Assembly (NCBI GenBank): GCA_035524495.1 | Contig: DATKOR010000026.1 | Location: forward strand, 1 to 25,100 | Length of the DNA: 25,100 nt | Source: CAIKZZ01 sp035524495 | Lineage (GTDB): Bacteria; Pseudomonadota; Gammaproteobacteria; Steroidobacterales; Steroidobacteraceae | Direction of reading: 5' to 3' | Program-made: the position numbers and the translations under genes | In this document: positions 7,905 through 17,744 of the stretch, piece after piece | Numbering within the stretch: the first letter of the stretch is position 1 | Layout of the letters: each line of letters starts with the position of its first letter | Notes under the pieces: model-generated | What the model saw: the letters and a program-made list of their open reading frames with translations, nothing else | Told to the model about the DNA's origin: nothing | The model's database searches: none

Positions 7905-8311
7905 GCGCGCCGATCACAGGCGCGCGTGGCTTCGCGCTGATACCCGCGCTGTTCGTGCTGATCGTGCTCGGGCTGCTCGCGGTGATCGGCGTCAAGGTCG
8001 GCGTCGGCCAGCAGCAGACGGTGACGATGTCGCTGCTCGAGGCGCGTGCGCTCGCCGCGGCGCGCGCCGGCATCGAGTGGGGTGCCTACCGGGCGCTCAA
8101 CGGCAGCTGCGCAGCGACGACGACGCTCGCCCTCGGCGAAGGGGCGCTCAACGGCTACTCGGTCGTCGTGACCTGCGTCGCGACGCCCTTTGCGAACGGT
8201 GCGGCGACGAGCCACTCCTATTCGATTGCTGCGACGGCGACTACCGGCACGTACGGACAGCCGGGTTATGTGCGTCGCGTCATGAGCGGCACCTACACCG
8301 ACGCTGGCTGA
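7901..8311 (+). CDS. mshP: MSHA biogenesis protein MshP (PilX-like)
   Basis: This 136-residue protein starts at a GTG that overlaps the mshO stop. The N-terminus SAPITGARG is followed by FALIPALFVLIVLGLLAVIG, a prepilin-like leader and helix. Position +5 is Pro (P15), not Glu, as is common in the atypical MshP/PilX/GspK group. RALAAARAGIEWGAYRAL is the segment shared with MshP proteins. Two cysteines (GSCAATT and VTCVAT) may form a disulfide. This is the last msh gene in the window. The usual mshQ does not follow; a sensor kinase does. Longer in-frame starts upstream lie inside mshO and were rejected. Confidence 0.75.
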   Translation: MSAPITGARGFALIPALFVLIVLGLLAVIGVKVGVGQQQTVTMSLLEARALAAARAGIEWGAYRALNGSCAATTTLALGEGALNGYSVVVTCVATPFANGAATSHSYSIAATATTGTYGQPGYVRRVMSGTYTDAG

Positions 8312-8353
8312 GCGGCGGCGCGCCCGCGGGGGCCGGGGCGGACGCGAAACATG

Positions 8354-8381
8354 TTGACGGGCCTCGAAAAGGCGGTACCTT
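8354..8381 (+). promoter_or_regulatory. Possible sigma-70 promoter upstream of the seven-PAS kinase
   Basis: TTGACG at 8354-8359 (5 of 6 to the -35 consensus), a 16-base spacer, then TACCTT at 8376-8381 (3 of 6 to the -10). The dyad at 8384-8418 would then lie just downstream, a repressing position. An alternative start nearer the gene, with AACAAT at 8432-8437 as -10, would put the dyad centre near -43, an activating position. Confidence 0.3.
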
Positions 8382-8383
8382 CT

Positions 8384-8418
8384 CAGGGCCTATTGAGGGA
8401 ATCCCCGGTAGGTTCCTG
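8384..8418. promoter_or_regulatory. Dyad centred on GGGAATCCC
   Basis: The core is GGGAATCCC at 8397-8405, centred on 8401. Outer arms CAGG (8384-8387) and CCTG (8415-8418) are symmetric about the same centre. The core recurs as GGGATTCCC upstream of the hybrid kinase at 12573-12581, within the same longer string TGAGGGAWTCCC. A likely reader is the LuxR/NarL-type regulator encoded at 11833-12543, but that is inference. Confidence 0.5.
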
Positions 8419-8447
8419 AAGGGCCGCAGTCAACAATCCTGCCCCGC

Positions 8448-11400
8448 ATGGACGCATCCCCCGCCCAGCCGTCGACCACCGCGCCCGCCTCGGCCGAAAC
8501 CGAGCGCTTCGCGGGCATTGCGGACCACCTGACGAATCTCGTCAGCGTCGTCGCACCCGACGGGACGATCCGCCGCCAGTTCGGCTGCTGCCAGGTCTCG
8601 GGCTACGACCCGTCGAAGCGCGTCGGTCGCAGCATCTTCGAGCACGTCCACCCGGAGGACCGGCCGCGCGCCGAGGAGTGGCTGAGGCGCCTCGCGACCG
8701 TCCCGTCCGGCCGCGGCATCGAGGACATCGAGCTGCGGCAGCAGCACGCCGGCGGCTCGTGGCTCCTGATGCGGGTGCGTGGCACGAACCTGCTCGAGAA
8801 CCCCGCAGTGGCCGGGCTCCTCACCGAAGAGCACGACGAGACCGAGCGCCGCCAGGCGCAGCTCGCGGCCGCGCAGGTCCGCGACCGGCTGCACCTCGCC
8901 GCCGAGAGCATGCGGATGGGGTTCTTCGAGTACGACGTCGCCGCGAACCGCTTCGAGGTCAGCAACGAGTGCTACCGGATGCGCGGTCTCGCGCCGCCGT
9001 CGGAGCGCCGGGTTCATGGCCGCTCGGTGCTGAACGCGATGCATCCCTCCGACCGCGCGGCGCGCCGCGCCGATCTCGAAGCCGTGATCGCGGGCCCGGG
9101 CGATGACTGGGACGCCGAATACCGCCTGCCGACCGCCAACGGCGAGTGGATGTGGATCCAGCAGCGCGCCCACGTGCTCGAGCGCGATGCGCGCGGCCGC
9201 GCGACCAAGATCGCGGGGGTGCTGTTCGACATCGACCGGCGCAAGCGCGCCGAGCGCGGGCTGGTGCACAGCGAGGCGCGCTACCGGACGATCGTCGCGA
9301 TGACGCCGGGCTTCGTGCACGAGAGCGTGCGTACCTCCGATGACCGGATGCTGATGCAGTGGGCGAGCGAGGGCTTTACCCGGCTGCTCGGCTGGACCGT
9401 CGACGAGCTCAACGAGCGCGGCGGCTGGGCCTCGATCGTGCACCCCGACCGCCGCCCCGCAGCCGCCGAGCGCAAGGCGCGGGTGTTCGGCGGCGACCCG
9501 GTGCGCGGCGAGACGCGACTGCTCGCGAAGTCCGGCGAATGGCTGTGGTTCGACGTCTCGCTGTTCCCGCTGCAGGAACCCGAGACCGGGCGCGTGCTCT
9601 CCTCGATGGGCATGCTCTACGACATCACCGCGCGCAAGAACGCCGAGGAGCAGCGGCGCATCAGCGAGGACCGCCTGCGGCTCGCGACCGCCGCGATCCA
9701 GGGGGTCGTCTACGAGCGCGACGTCGCGACCGGCATGATCAGCTGCTCGGCCGGCGTCAGCGAGGTACTGGGCCTTGGCGCCGACGCGCTGCTGCGCCCG
9801 CTCGAGTGGTGGCTCGCGCGCGTGCATCCGGACGACGTCGCGCGCTTCGTCTCCGACACGAGCGCCGGCGTCGGCGAGCGCACCGTGACCGCCGAGTACC
9901 GGATCCGCCACGCCCAGGGCCACTACGTCGACATCTTCGACCGCGCGGTCATCGTCCGCGACGCGCGCGGCCAGGCCGCGCGCGTCGTCGGCTGCGCGAT
10001 CGACATGTCGCGCGTGCGGCGCGCCGAACGCCTGCTGCGCGAGGCCGAGGCGCTCGCGCACGTCGGCTCCTGGCAGCTCGAGGTCGCGAGTGGCGACCTG
10101 ACCTTCAGCGAGGAGGGCTACCGCGCCTCCGGCAGCAAGCCCGACGGCGCGCCGGGCCGCCTCGAGACGCTGTACCGGTTCATGTCGCCCGAGAGCCAGC
10201 CGGTGCTGCGGGCCGCGATCGAACGCGCACTCGCGACCGGCGAGGGCTACACGCTCGACGTCGAGATCGTGCGCGCCGACGGGGTGCGCTGCTGGCTGCG
10301 CACCAGTGGCCGCGCCGAGCTCGTCGACGGCAAGGTCGTGCGCCTGTACGGCGCGTTCCAGGACGTCGATGCGCTGAAGCGCGGCGAGCTGCGGCTGCGC
10401 GAGCAGAGTGACCGGCTGCGGCTCGCGCTCGACGCCGGGCAGCTCGCGGCGTGGCGCTGGATCCCGCACGACGACCGGCTGGTCGTCGAGTACCAGAGCC
10501 CGGCCTTCGACCCGGGCATCATTTTCCGGCCGACGCTGACCGAGGACCTCGAGACCATCGTGCCCGAGGATCGCGCGCGGGCGCGCGCGCTGCTGCAGCG
10601 GACCGTCGAGACCGGCGCGCCGGCCGAGTTCGAGCTCGGCAGCCACGATGCGGGCGGCACGATGCGCTGGCTGCGCACCCGGGCGATCCGCGCGCTGACC
10701 GCCGATGGTCCGGTCGTGATCGGCACGACCAGCGAGATCACGGCCCGTCACCTCGCCGAGAAGGCCTTGCGCACCTCGGAGGCGATGCTGCGCTCGGTGA
10801 CCAATTCCTCACCCGACTTCATCACGATCGTCGGCCGCGACCTCAACATCCGCTTCGTCAATCGCGCGCTGCACGGCGTCGCGCCGGAGCAGATCGTCGG
10901 CCGCCCGGCGGCCCGCTACGTCGCGGACCCGGCCGAGTTCGAGGCGCGCGTGCAGGGCGTGCTCGCGAACGGCCGCGCGATCCGCTTCGAGTCGGGCGGC
11001 GTGCGCGACGACGGCAGCGAGGGCGTGTTCGAGCATCGGGTCGGGCCGGTGCGCGAGGGCGGCAAGATCACCGGCGTCATCGTCTACTCGACCGACATCA
11101 CCGAGCGCCGCGCTCTCGAGCGCGAGATCCTCGAGATCTCGAACCGCGAGCAGCGCCGCATCGGCAGCGACCTGCACGACGGCCTCGGCCAGGAGCTGAC
11201 CGGCATCGCGCTGATGCTGAGCGGACTCACCCGCGCGCGGCGTCGCGGCAAGGTGCCGACCGCGGCCGAGCTGCGCGAGCTCTCGGCGCTCGTCAGCGGC
11301 GCGATCGAGCAGACGCGAACGCTGGCGCGCGGCCTGTCGCCGGTCGCGCTCGACGGCGGCGGCCTCGTGCACGCGCTGCGCGCGCTGATTGCGCGCGCGC

Positions 11401-11786
11401 GCGACATGTACGGCCTCAACGTGCGCTTTCGCAGCCGCGTCAGCCCGCGGGTGACGCTCGACGCCGCCGCGACCGGGCACCTCTACCGGATCGCGCAGGA
11501 ATCGCTCACCAACGCCGCGCGCCACGCCGGCGCGCACCTGGTGCTCGTGCAGTTCAACGTCAGCGGCCGGCGCGTCGCGCTCAGCGTCAGCGACGACGGG
11601 CGCGGGCTAGCGCCCGGCGCGAGCACCGGCGTCGGCCTTAAGATCATGCGCTACCGCGCCAACATGCTCGGCGGCGAGCTCTTGATCGGGCCGCGCCCGA
11701 ACGGCCGCGGCACGCGGGTCGCCTGCGTGCTGACGCAACCGGCCCCCGAATCCGAGAACGAGAGCGCGGTACGCGACCGCGCCTGA
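8448..11786 (+). CDS. Soluble seven-PAS sensor histidine kinase, NarL/UhpB class
   Basis: This 1112-residue protein has no membrane segment or signal peptide, so it should sense in the cytosol. Seven PAS/PAC-type units can be read at about residues 19-135, 143-268, 275-400, 405-525, 530-645, 650-768 and 773-890. Several end in the PAC signature, for example DITERRAL. A HisKA_3 dimerisation domain follows, with phosphoacceptor H910 in SDLHDGLGQELTG. The HATPase domain has N1022 in ESLTNAARHA, then SDDGRGLAPG and GVGLKIMRYRA. This class pairs with NarL/LuxR-type regulators, and one is encoded 46 bases downstream, so the two are probably partners. The ligands are unknown; no haem- or flavin-binding signature is obvious. 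The ATG at 8448 has no clear ribosome site. Confidence 0.92.
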   Translation: MDASPAQPSTTAPASAETERFAGIADHLTNLVSVVAPDGTIRRQFGCCQVSGYDPSKRVGRSIFEHVHPEDRPRAEEWLRRLATVPSGRGIEDIELRQQHAGGSWLLMRVRGTNLLENPAVAGLLTEEHDETERRQAQLAAAQVRDRLHLAAESMRMGFFEYDVAANRFEVSNECYRMRGLAPPSERRVHGRSVLNAMHPSDRAARRADLEAVIAGPGDDWDAEYRLPTANGEWMWIQQRAHVLERDARGRATKIAGVLFDIDRRKRAERGLVHSEARYRTIVAMTPGFVHESVRTSDDRMLMQWASEGFTRLLGWTVDELNERGGWASIVHPDRRPAAAERKARVFGGDPVRGETRLLAKSGEWLWFDVSLFPLQEPETGRVLSSMGMLYDITARKNAEEQRRISEDRLRLATAAIQGVVYERDVATGMISCSAGVSEVLGLGADALLRPLEWWLARVHPDDVARFVSDTSAGVGERTVTAEYRIRHAQGHYVDIFDRAVIVRDARGQAARVVGCAIDMSRVRRAERLLREAEALAHVGSWQLEVASGDLTFSEEGYRASGSKPDGAPGRLETLYRFMSPESQPVLRAAIERALATGEGYTLDVEIVRADGVRCWLRTSGRAELVDGKVVRLYGAFQDVDALKRGELRLREQSDRLRLALDAGQLAAWRWIPHDDRLVVEYQSPAFDPGIIFRPTLTEDLETIVPEDRARARALLQRTVETGAPAEFELGSHDAGGTMRWLRTRAIRALTADGPVVIGTTSEITARHLAEKALRTSEAMLRSVTNSSPDFITIVGRDLNIRFVNRALHGVAPEQIVGRPAARYVADPAEFEARVQGVLANGRAIRFESGGVRDDGSEGVFEHRVGPVREGGKITGVIVYSTDITERRALEREILEISNREQRRIGSDLHDGLGQELTGIALMLSGLTRARRRGKVPTAAELRELSALVSGAIEQTRTLARGLSPVALDGGGLVHALRALIARARDMYGLNVRFRSRVSPRVTLDAAATGHLYRIAQESLTNAARHAGAHLVLVQFNVSGRRVALSVSDDGRGLAPGASTGVGLKIMRYRANMLGGELLIGPRPNGRGTRVACVLTQPAPESENESAVRDRA

Positions 11787-11832
11787 AGACGACCGCCACA
11801 GACGGACCAACGACGACGGACAGGAGATCGCC

Positions 11833-12543
11833 ATGACGAGCACCACATACACCCGCAAGGATGGCGCGAGCGGCACCGGCCGGACCCGGCACCGCGTGCT
11901 GATCGTCGACGATCACCCGATCGTCCGCCAGGGGCTGCGCCGGCTGATCGACCAGGAGGAAGACCTGATCGTCTGTGGCGAGGCCGAGAGCACCCGCGAG
12001 GCCAAGGCTGCGATCCGCGAGCTGAAACCCGACGTCGTGATCGTCGACATCTCGCTGAAGCAAGGCGACGGCATCGAGCTCGTCAAGGACGCGCGCGCAC
12101 ACTACGCGAGCCTGCCGATCCTGGTGCTGTCGATGCACGACGAAACGATCTACGCCGAGCGCATGCTGTCGGCCGGCGCCAACGGCTACATCATGAAGCA
12201 GGCGGCGAGCGACCAGTTCCTGGTGGCGCTGAGGCGCGTGCTCGAGGGCGGCATCTACGTCAGCGAGGTCGTCGGCAACAGCATGATCCAGAAGTTCGCC
12301 TCGGGCGGGGCCTACATCTCGGCCAACCCGATCGACCGGCTGTCGAACCGCGAGCTGCAGATCCTGCACATGATCGGCCGGGGCCTGTCGACCCGCCAGG
12401 CCGCCGAGGCGCTCAACCTCTCGATCAAGACCGTCGAGTCGCACCGCCAGCGCATCAAGCGCAAGCTCAACCTCGCGACCGGCTCGCAACTCGTCCAATA
12501 TGCCGTGAACTGGTTCTCAGGTCGCGAAGCCGGCCCGGCGTGA
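11833..12543 (+). CDS. NarL/LuxR-family response regulator
   Basis: This 236-residue DNA-binding regulator starts with a receiver domain (about 20-138) that has the acidic pair D26/D27, phosphoacceptor D72 in VIVDISL, S100 and K122. A LuxR-type helix-turn-helix follows at about 168-228 (LSNRELQILHMIGRGLSTRQ, then NLSIKTVESHRQRIKRKLNL). AGGAG lies 6 bases before the ATG. It follows the seven-PAS NarL-type kinase and is very probably its phosphorylation target. Likely DNA sites are the GGGAWTCCC dyads in front of the two kinase genes, but that is inference. All receiver key residues are present, so it should be phosphorylation-competent. Confidence 0.95.
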   Translation: MTSTTYTRKDGASGTGRTRHRVLIVDDHPIVRQGLRRLIDQEEDLIVCGEAESTREAKAAIRELKPDVVIVDISLKQGDGIELVKDARAHYASLPILVLSMHDETIYAERMLSAGANGYIMKQAASDQFLVALRRVLEGGIYVSEVVGNSMIQKFASGGAYISANPIDRLSNRELQILHMIGRGLSTRQAAEALNLSIKTVESHRQRIKRKLNLATGSQLVQYAVNWFSGREAGPA

Positions 12544-12562
12544 TCGCCCGGAATTCCAGGCG

Positions 12563-12591
12563 GTCGATGTGAGGGATTCCCTGTACCGGAC
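12563..12591. promoter_or_regulatory. Dyad centred on GGGATTCCC
   Basis: AGGGATTCCCT at 12572-12582 is symmetric about 12577. Outer GTC (12563-12565) and GAC (12589-12591) are symmetric about the same centre. It shares TGAGGGAWTCCC with the dyad at 8384-8418. A second small palindrome, GGAATTCC, lies at 12550-12557, about 23 bases upstream centre to centre. Confidence 0.5.
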
Positions 12592-12622
12592 AGTCGAGGA
12601 TCAAGTCAGGGTCGGGCGCGGA

Positions 12623-12665
12623 CGATAAAGGAGGGGCGGGGACCACGCTCCGCGTTGCTTTATCG
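12623..12665. repeat. Inverted repeat CGATAAAG/CTTTATCG in the hybrid kinase leader
   Basis: CGATAAAG at 12623-12630 and its perfect complement CTTTATCG at 12658-12665 flank 27 bases. The right arm ends 8 bases before the ATG of the hybrid kinase at 12674. The left arm overlaps AAAGGAGG (12627-12634), a perfect Shine-Dalgarno sequence, yet no in-frame start codon lies at a suitable distance after it. It could be an operator or an mRNA stem. Eight-base arms may also arise by chance. Confidence 0.4.
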
Positions 12666-12673
12666 ACGGCGTC

Positions 12674-15383
<2,710 letters not shown>

Positions 15384-15394
<11 letters not shown>

Positions 15395-16559
15395 CGGTAA
15401 CCGGCTTCTCGTCGTCGACGACCAGCCGGACATTCTGGATTTCGTCGGCCAGGTCGCCGAGTCGGTCGGCTACGAGGTCCGTCTCGCCAACGACGCCAAG
15501 GCGTTCCGCGAGGCGGTGCGCAGCTTCCGCCCGTCGCTGATGATCCTCGACCTGCAGATGCCGCAGACCGACGGCATCGAGCTGATCCGCGAACTGGGCG
15601 CCGCGGGCACGCGCGCCTCGATCCTGATCTCGAGCGGCATGGACCAGCGCGTGCTGCAGAGCGCCGAGCAGCTCGGCGTCGCCCACGGCCTCAAGATGGC
15701 GGGCTTCCTCCAGAAGCCCATCATGCTCGCCGACCTCGAGGCGATCCTCGGCCAGCACCTGCAGGCGCCGCGCGTGCCGACCGAGGACGAGCTGCGCCGC
15801 GCGATCGACCGTGCGCAGCTGCTCGTCCATTACCAGCCGAAATGCACGCTCGCCGACGGCCGCTGGGCAGTCGTCGGCGTCGAGGGCCTGATCCGCTGGG
15901 AGCACCCGGAGCTCGGCCTCGTCTACCCCGATGCCTTCATCGCTCTCGCCGAGAAGACCGGCCTGATCGCGGCGCTCACCGACTTCGTGCTGCAGGAGGG
16001 CATCCGGCAGCTCAGCCTGTGGCGCGCGCAGGGCACCGAGCTCGACCTCTCGATCAACCTGTCGCCGCACCTCGTGCGCGAGCTCGATTTCCCGGACCAG
16101 CTGTCGGACCTGATGCGCAACCACGGACTCGACAACTCGCGCCTGACGCTCGAGATCACCGAGACCGCGGCGCTCGAGGATCCGGCCCGCACGCGCGACA
16201 TCCTGACGCGGCTGCGCGTCAAGAGCTTCGGCCTGTCGCTCGACGACTTCGGAACGGGCTTCTCGTCGCTGACCCAGCTCTACCGGATGCCGTTCAACGA
16301 GCTCAAGGTCGACAAGTCGCTCGGCATGGAGCTGCATCAGAGCAGCGAGGCGCGCACGATCGTGCGCTCGCTCGTGGACCTCGCCCACAACCTCGGGCTT
16401 CGGGTCTGCACCGAGGGCGTCGAGACGGCCGCGGCGCTGCAGTTCCTCGAGGTCGCGGGCTCGGACTACGTCCAGGGCTACTACCTGGGCCGGCCGGTGG
16501 CGGCCACAGCCATCCCGCCGCTCGTGGCCCGCCCGCCGGTGCTGGCTGCGGTCGGCTAG
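15384..16559 (+). CDS. REC-EAL response regulator, probable c-di-GMP phosphodiesterase
   Basis: This is a 391-residue protein. A receiver domain (about 5-125) has D12/D13, D56 in MILDLQMP, and the Lys of LQKP. An EAL domain spans about 135-380. The signature motif reads VEGLIRWEHP, so the middle residue is Gly (E167-G168-L169). The other metal and catalytic positions look intact: N225 in INLSPH, E257 in LEITET, D287/D288 in DDFGTGFSS, K308 in LKVDKS, E344 in EGVET and Q364 in QGYYLGRP. It should hydrolyse c-di-GMP to pGpG when activated. It overlaps the upstream hybrid kinase by 11 bases and so is probably co-translated with, and phosphorylated by, that kinase. The architecture resembles VieA/RocR-type regulators without a DNA-binding domain. 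Confidence 0.93.
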
Positions 16560-16574
16560 CGCCATTTAAACCCT

Positions 16575-16590
16575 GGCGGCCGTCGCCGCC
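16575..16590. terminator. Short GC hairpin after the REC-EAL gene
   Basis: GGCGGC (16575-16580), loop CGTC, GCCGCC (16585-16590): a perfect 6-bp GC stem 15 bases after the stop. No U-tract follows, so it may be a weak terminator or simply a leader hairpin for the sigma factor operon. Confidence 0.25.
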
Positions 16591-16623
16591 TCCAATCCGG
16601 GTACGATCCGGATGGAGGCGGGC

Positions 16624-17208
16624 ATGCTGGCGGCGGTGGCCGAGGTGGTCGATTTCCCCGACGCGGAGGCCCGCGAGGCCCTCGAGGACGCCCGCGCCGT
16701 CGAGGCGGCGGCGCGCGGTGACCGCCGGGCGTTCGAGCGGCTGTACCGCCGCCACGTCGGCCGCATCCACGCGCTGTGCCTCAGGCTCGCGGGCCACCGC
16801 GAGACCGCCGAGGACTGCGTCCAGGAGACCTTCGTCAGCGCCTGGCGGGCGCTGCCGGCCTTCGAGGCCCGCAGCCGCTTCTCGACCTGGCTGCACCGGA
16901 TCGCCGTCAACAGCGTGCTCGCACGCCAGCGCGGGCTCGCCGCGCGCCTCGAAAGCACCACCGATGCCGCGGCCGAGACGCTCGACCGGCGCGCGGTCGA
17001 GGACACCCCGCCGCTCGACATCGAGACCGCGATCGCAACGCTGCCCGAGGGTGCGCGCCACGTGCTCGTGCTCGTCGGTCTGTACGGATTCAGCCACGAA
17101 CAGGCGGCCGCCGAGCTCGGCATCGCCGTCGGCACCAGCAAGGCGCAGCTGCACCGTGCGCGCCAGATCCTGAGCGATCGGCTCGGGCTCGAAGGAGAAG
17201 TCCCATGA
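16624..17208 (+). CDS. ECF-type RNA polymerase sigma factor
   Basis: This 194-residue sigma-70 family factor has region 2 at about 34-103 (FERLYRRHVGRIHALCLRLA, DCVQETFVSAWRALPAFEAR, STWLHRIAVNSVLA). Region 4 is at about 133-185 (IATLPEGARHVLVLVGLYGF, then HEQAAAELGIAVGTSKAQLH). It lacks regions 1 and 3, as ECF factors do. I chose ATG 16624 because GGAGG (16614-16618) lies 5 bases before it. The in-frame ATG at 16612 has no ribosome site and lies close to a TACGAT -10-like hexamer at 16602-16607. It overlaps the anti-sigma gene by ATGA (17205-17208). Its target promoters are unknown, and no self-like -35/-10 pair is convincing upstream. Confidence 0.92.
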   Translation: MLAAVAEVVDFPDAEAREALEDARAVEAAARGDRRAFERLYRRHVGRIHALCLRLAGHRETAEDCVQETFVSAWRALPAFEARSRFSTWLHRIAVNSVLARQRGLAARLESTTDAAAETLDRRAVEDTPPLDIETAIATLPEGARHVLVLVGLYGFSHEQAAAELGIAVGTSKAQLHRARQILSDRLGLEGEVP

Positions 17209-17744
17209 GCACCCCGGATCCCGGCTCGCTGGACGCGCGCCTCGCGGCGCTGCCGCGCGAGCTGCCGCCGGCGAAGGACCTGTGGCCCGGTATCGCAGCG
17301 GCACTCGCCGCGGAGCGGCGCCCGGCACGGTACTGGCCGTACGCACTCGCCGCCGGCGTCGCGCTGATGGTCGTCGGCGGCCTGATCGGCGCGCGCCTCG
17401 CGCGCGAGGGCGGGCTCGCTGCACCCGGCGCGCAGGGCGACAACGGGCTGCTCGCCGCGCACTTCGAGGCGCCGCACGACGAGAACTTCCAGACGACGCG
17501 CGTCGCGCTCGTGCAGACCTATCGCGAGCGGCTGGCGCTCCTCTCGCCGGTGACACGCGCGCGCGTCGAGGCGGATCTTGCGGTGATTCATTCTGCACAG
17601 GACGACATCCGCCGCGCCCTCAGCCGTGATCCGGGCAGCCGCGTGCTGTCGCAGCTGCTGGAGAGCACGACCGAGCAGGAATTCGCCCTTTACGCCACCG
17701 TCGGCCGGAACACCGAGCCGTTTGCACCGAGGACACGCACATGA
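17205..17744 (+). CDS. Probable membrane-bound anti-sigma factor
   Basis: This 179-residue single-pass membrane protein has a cytosolic N-terminus (1-41) containing RELPPAKDLWPGIAAAL, a segment often seen in anti-sigma factors next to ECF sigmas. One transmembrane helix lies at about 43-64 (YWPYALAAGVALMVVGGLIG). A periplasmic part follows (about 70-179) that is helical and rich in Arg/Glu (TYRERLALLSPVTRARVEAD). There is no HxxxCxxC zinc motif, so it is not a ZAS-type anti-sigma. The role is inferred from the ATGA overlap with the sigma factor gene and from topology. Its stop overlaps the next start by ATGA (17741-17744), so the three genes are translated together. Confidence 0.75.
   Translation: MSTPDPGSLDARLAALPRELPPAKDLWPGIAAALAAERRPARYWPYALAAGVALMVVGGLIGARLAREGGLAAPGAQGDNGLLAAHFEAPHDENFQTTRVALVQTYRERLALLSPVTRARVEADLAVIHSAQDDIRRALSRDPGSRVLSQLLESTTEQEFALYATVGRNTEPFAPRTRT

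Noticed and set aside
8430..10751. Long - strand open frame opposite the seven-PAS kinase (about 773 codons)
   Set aside because: Same GC-driven shadow effect: low-complexity translation, no motif, and a clear PAS kinase on the other strand.
16612..16623. Upstream ATG start for the ECF sigma factor
   Set aside because: It has no ribosome site and adds only four residues; ATG 16624 has GGAGG at 5 bases.
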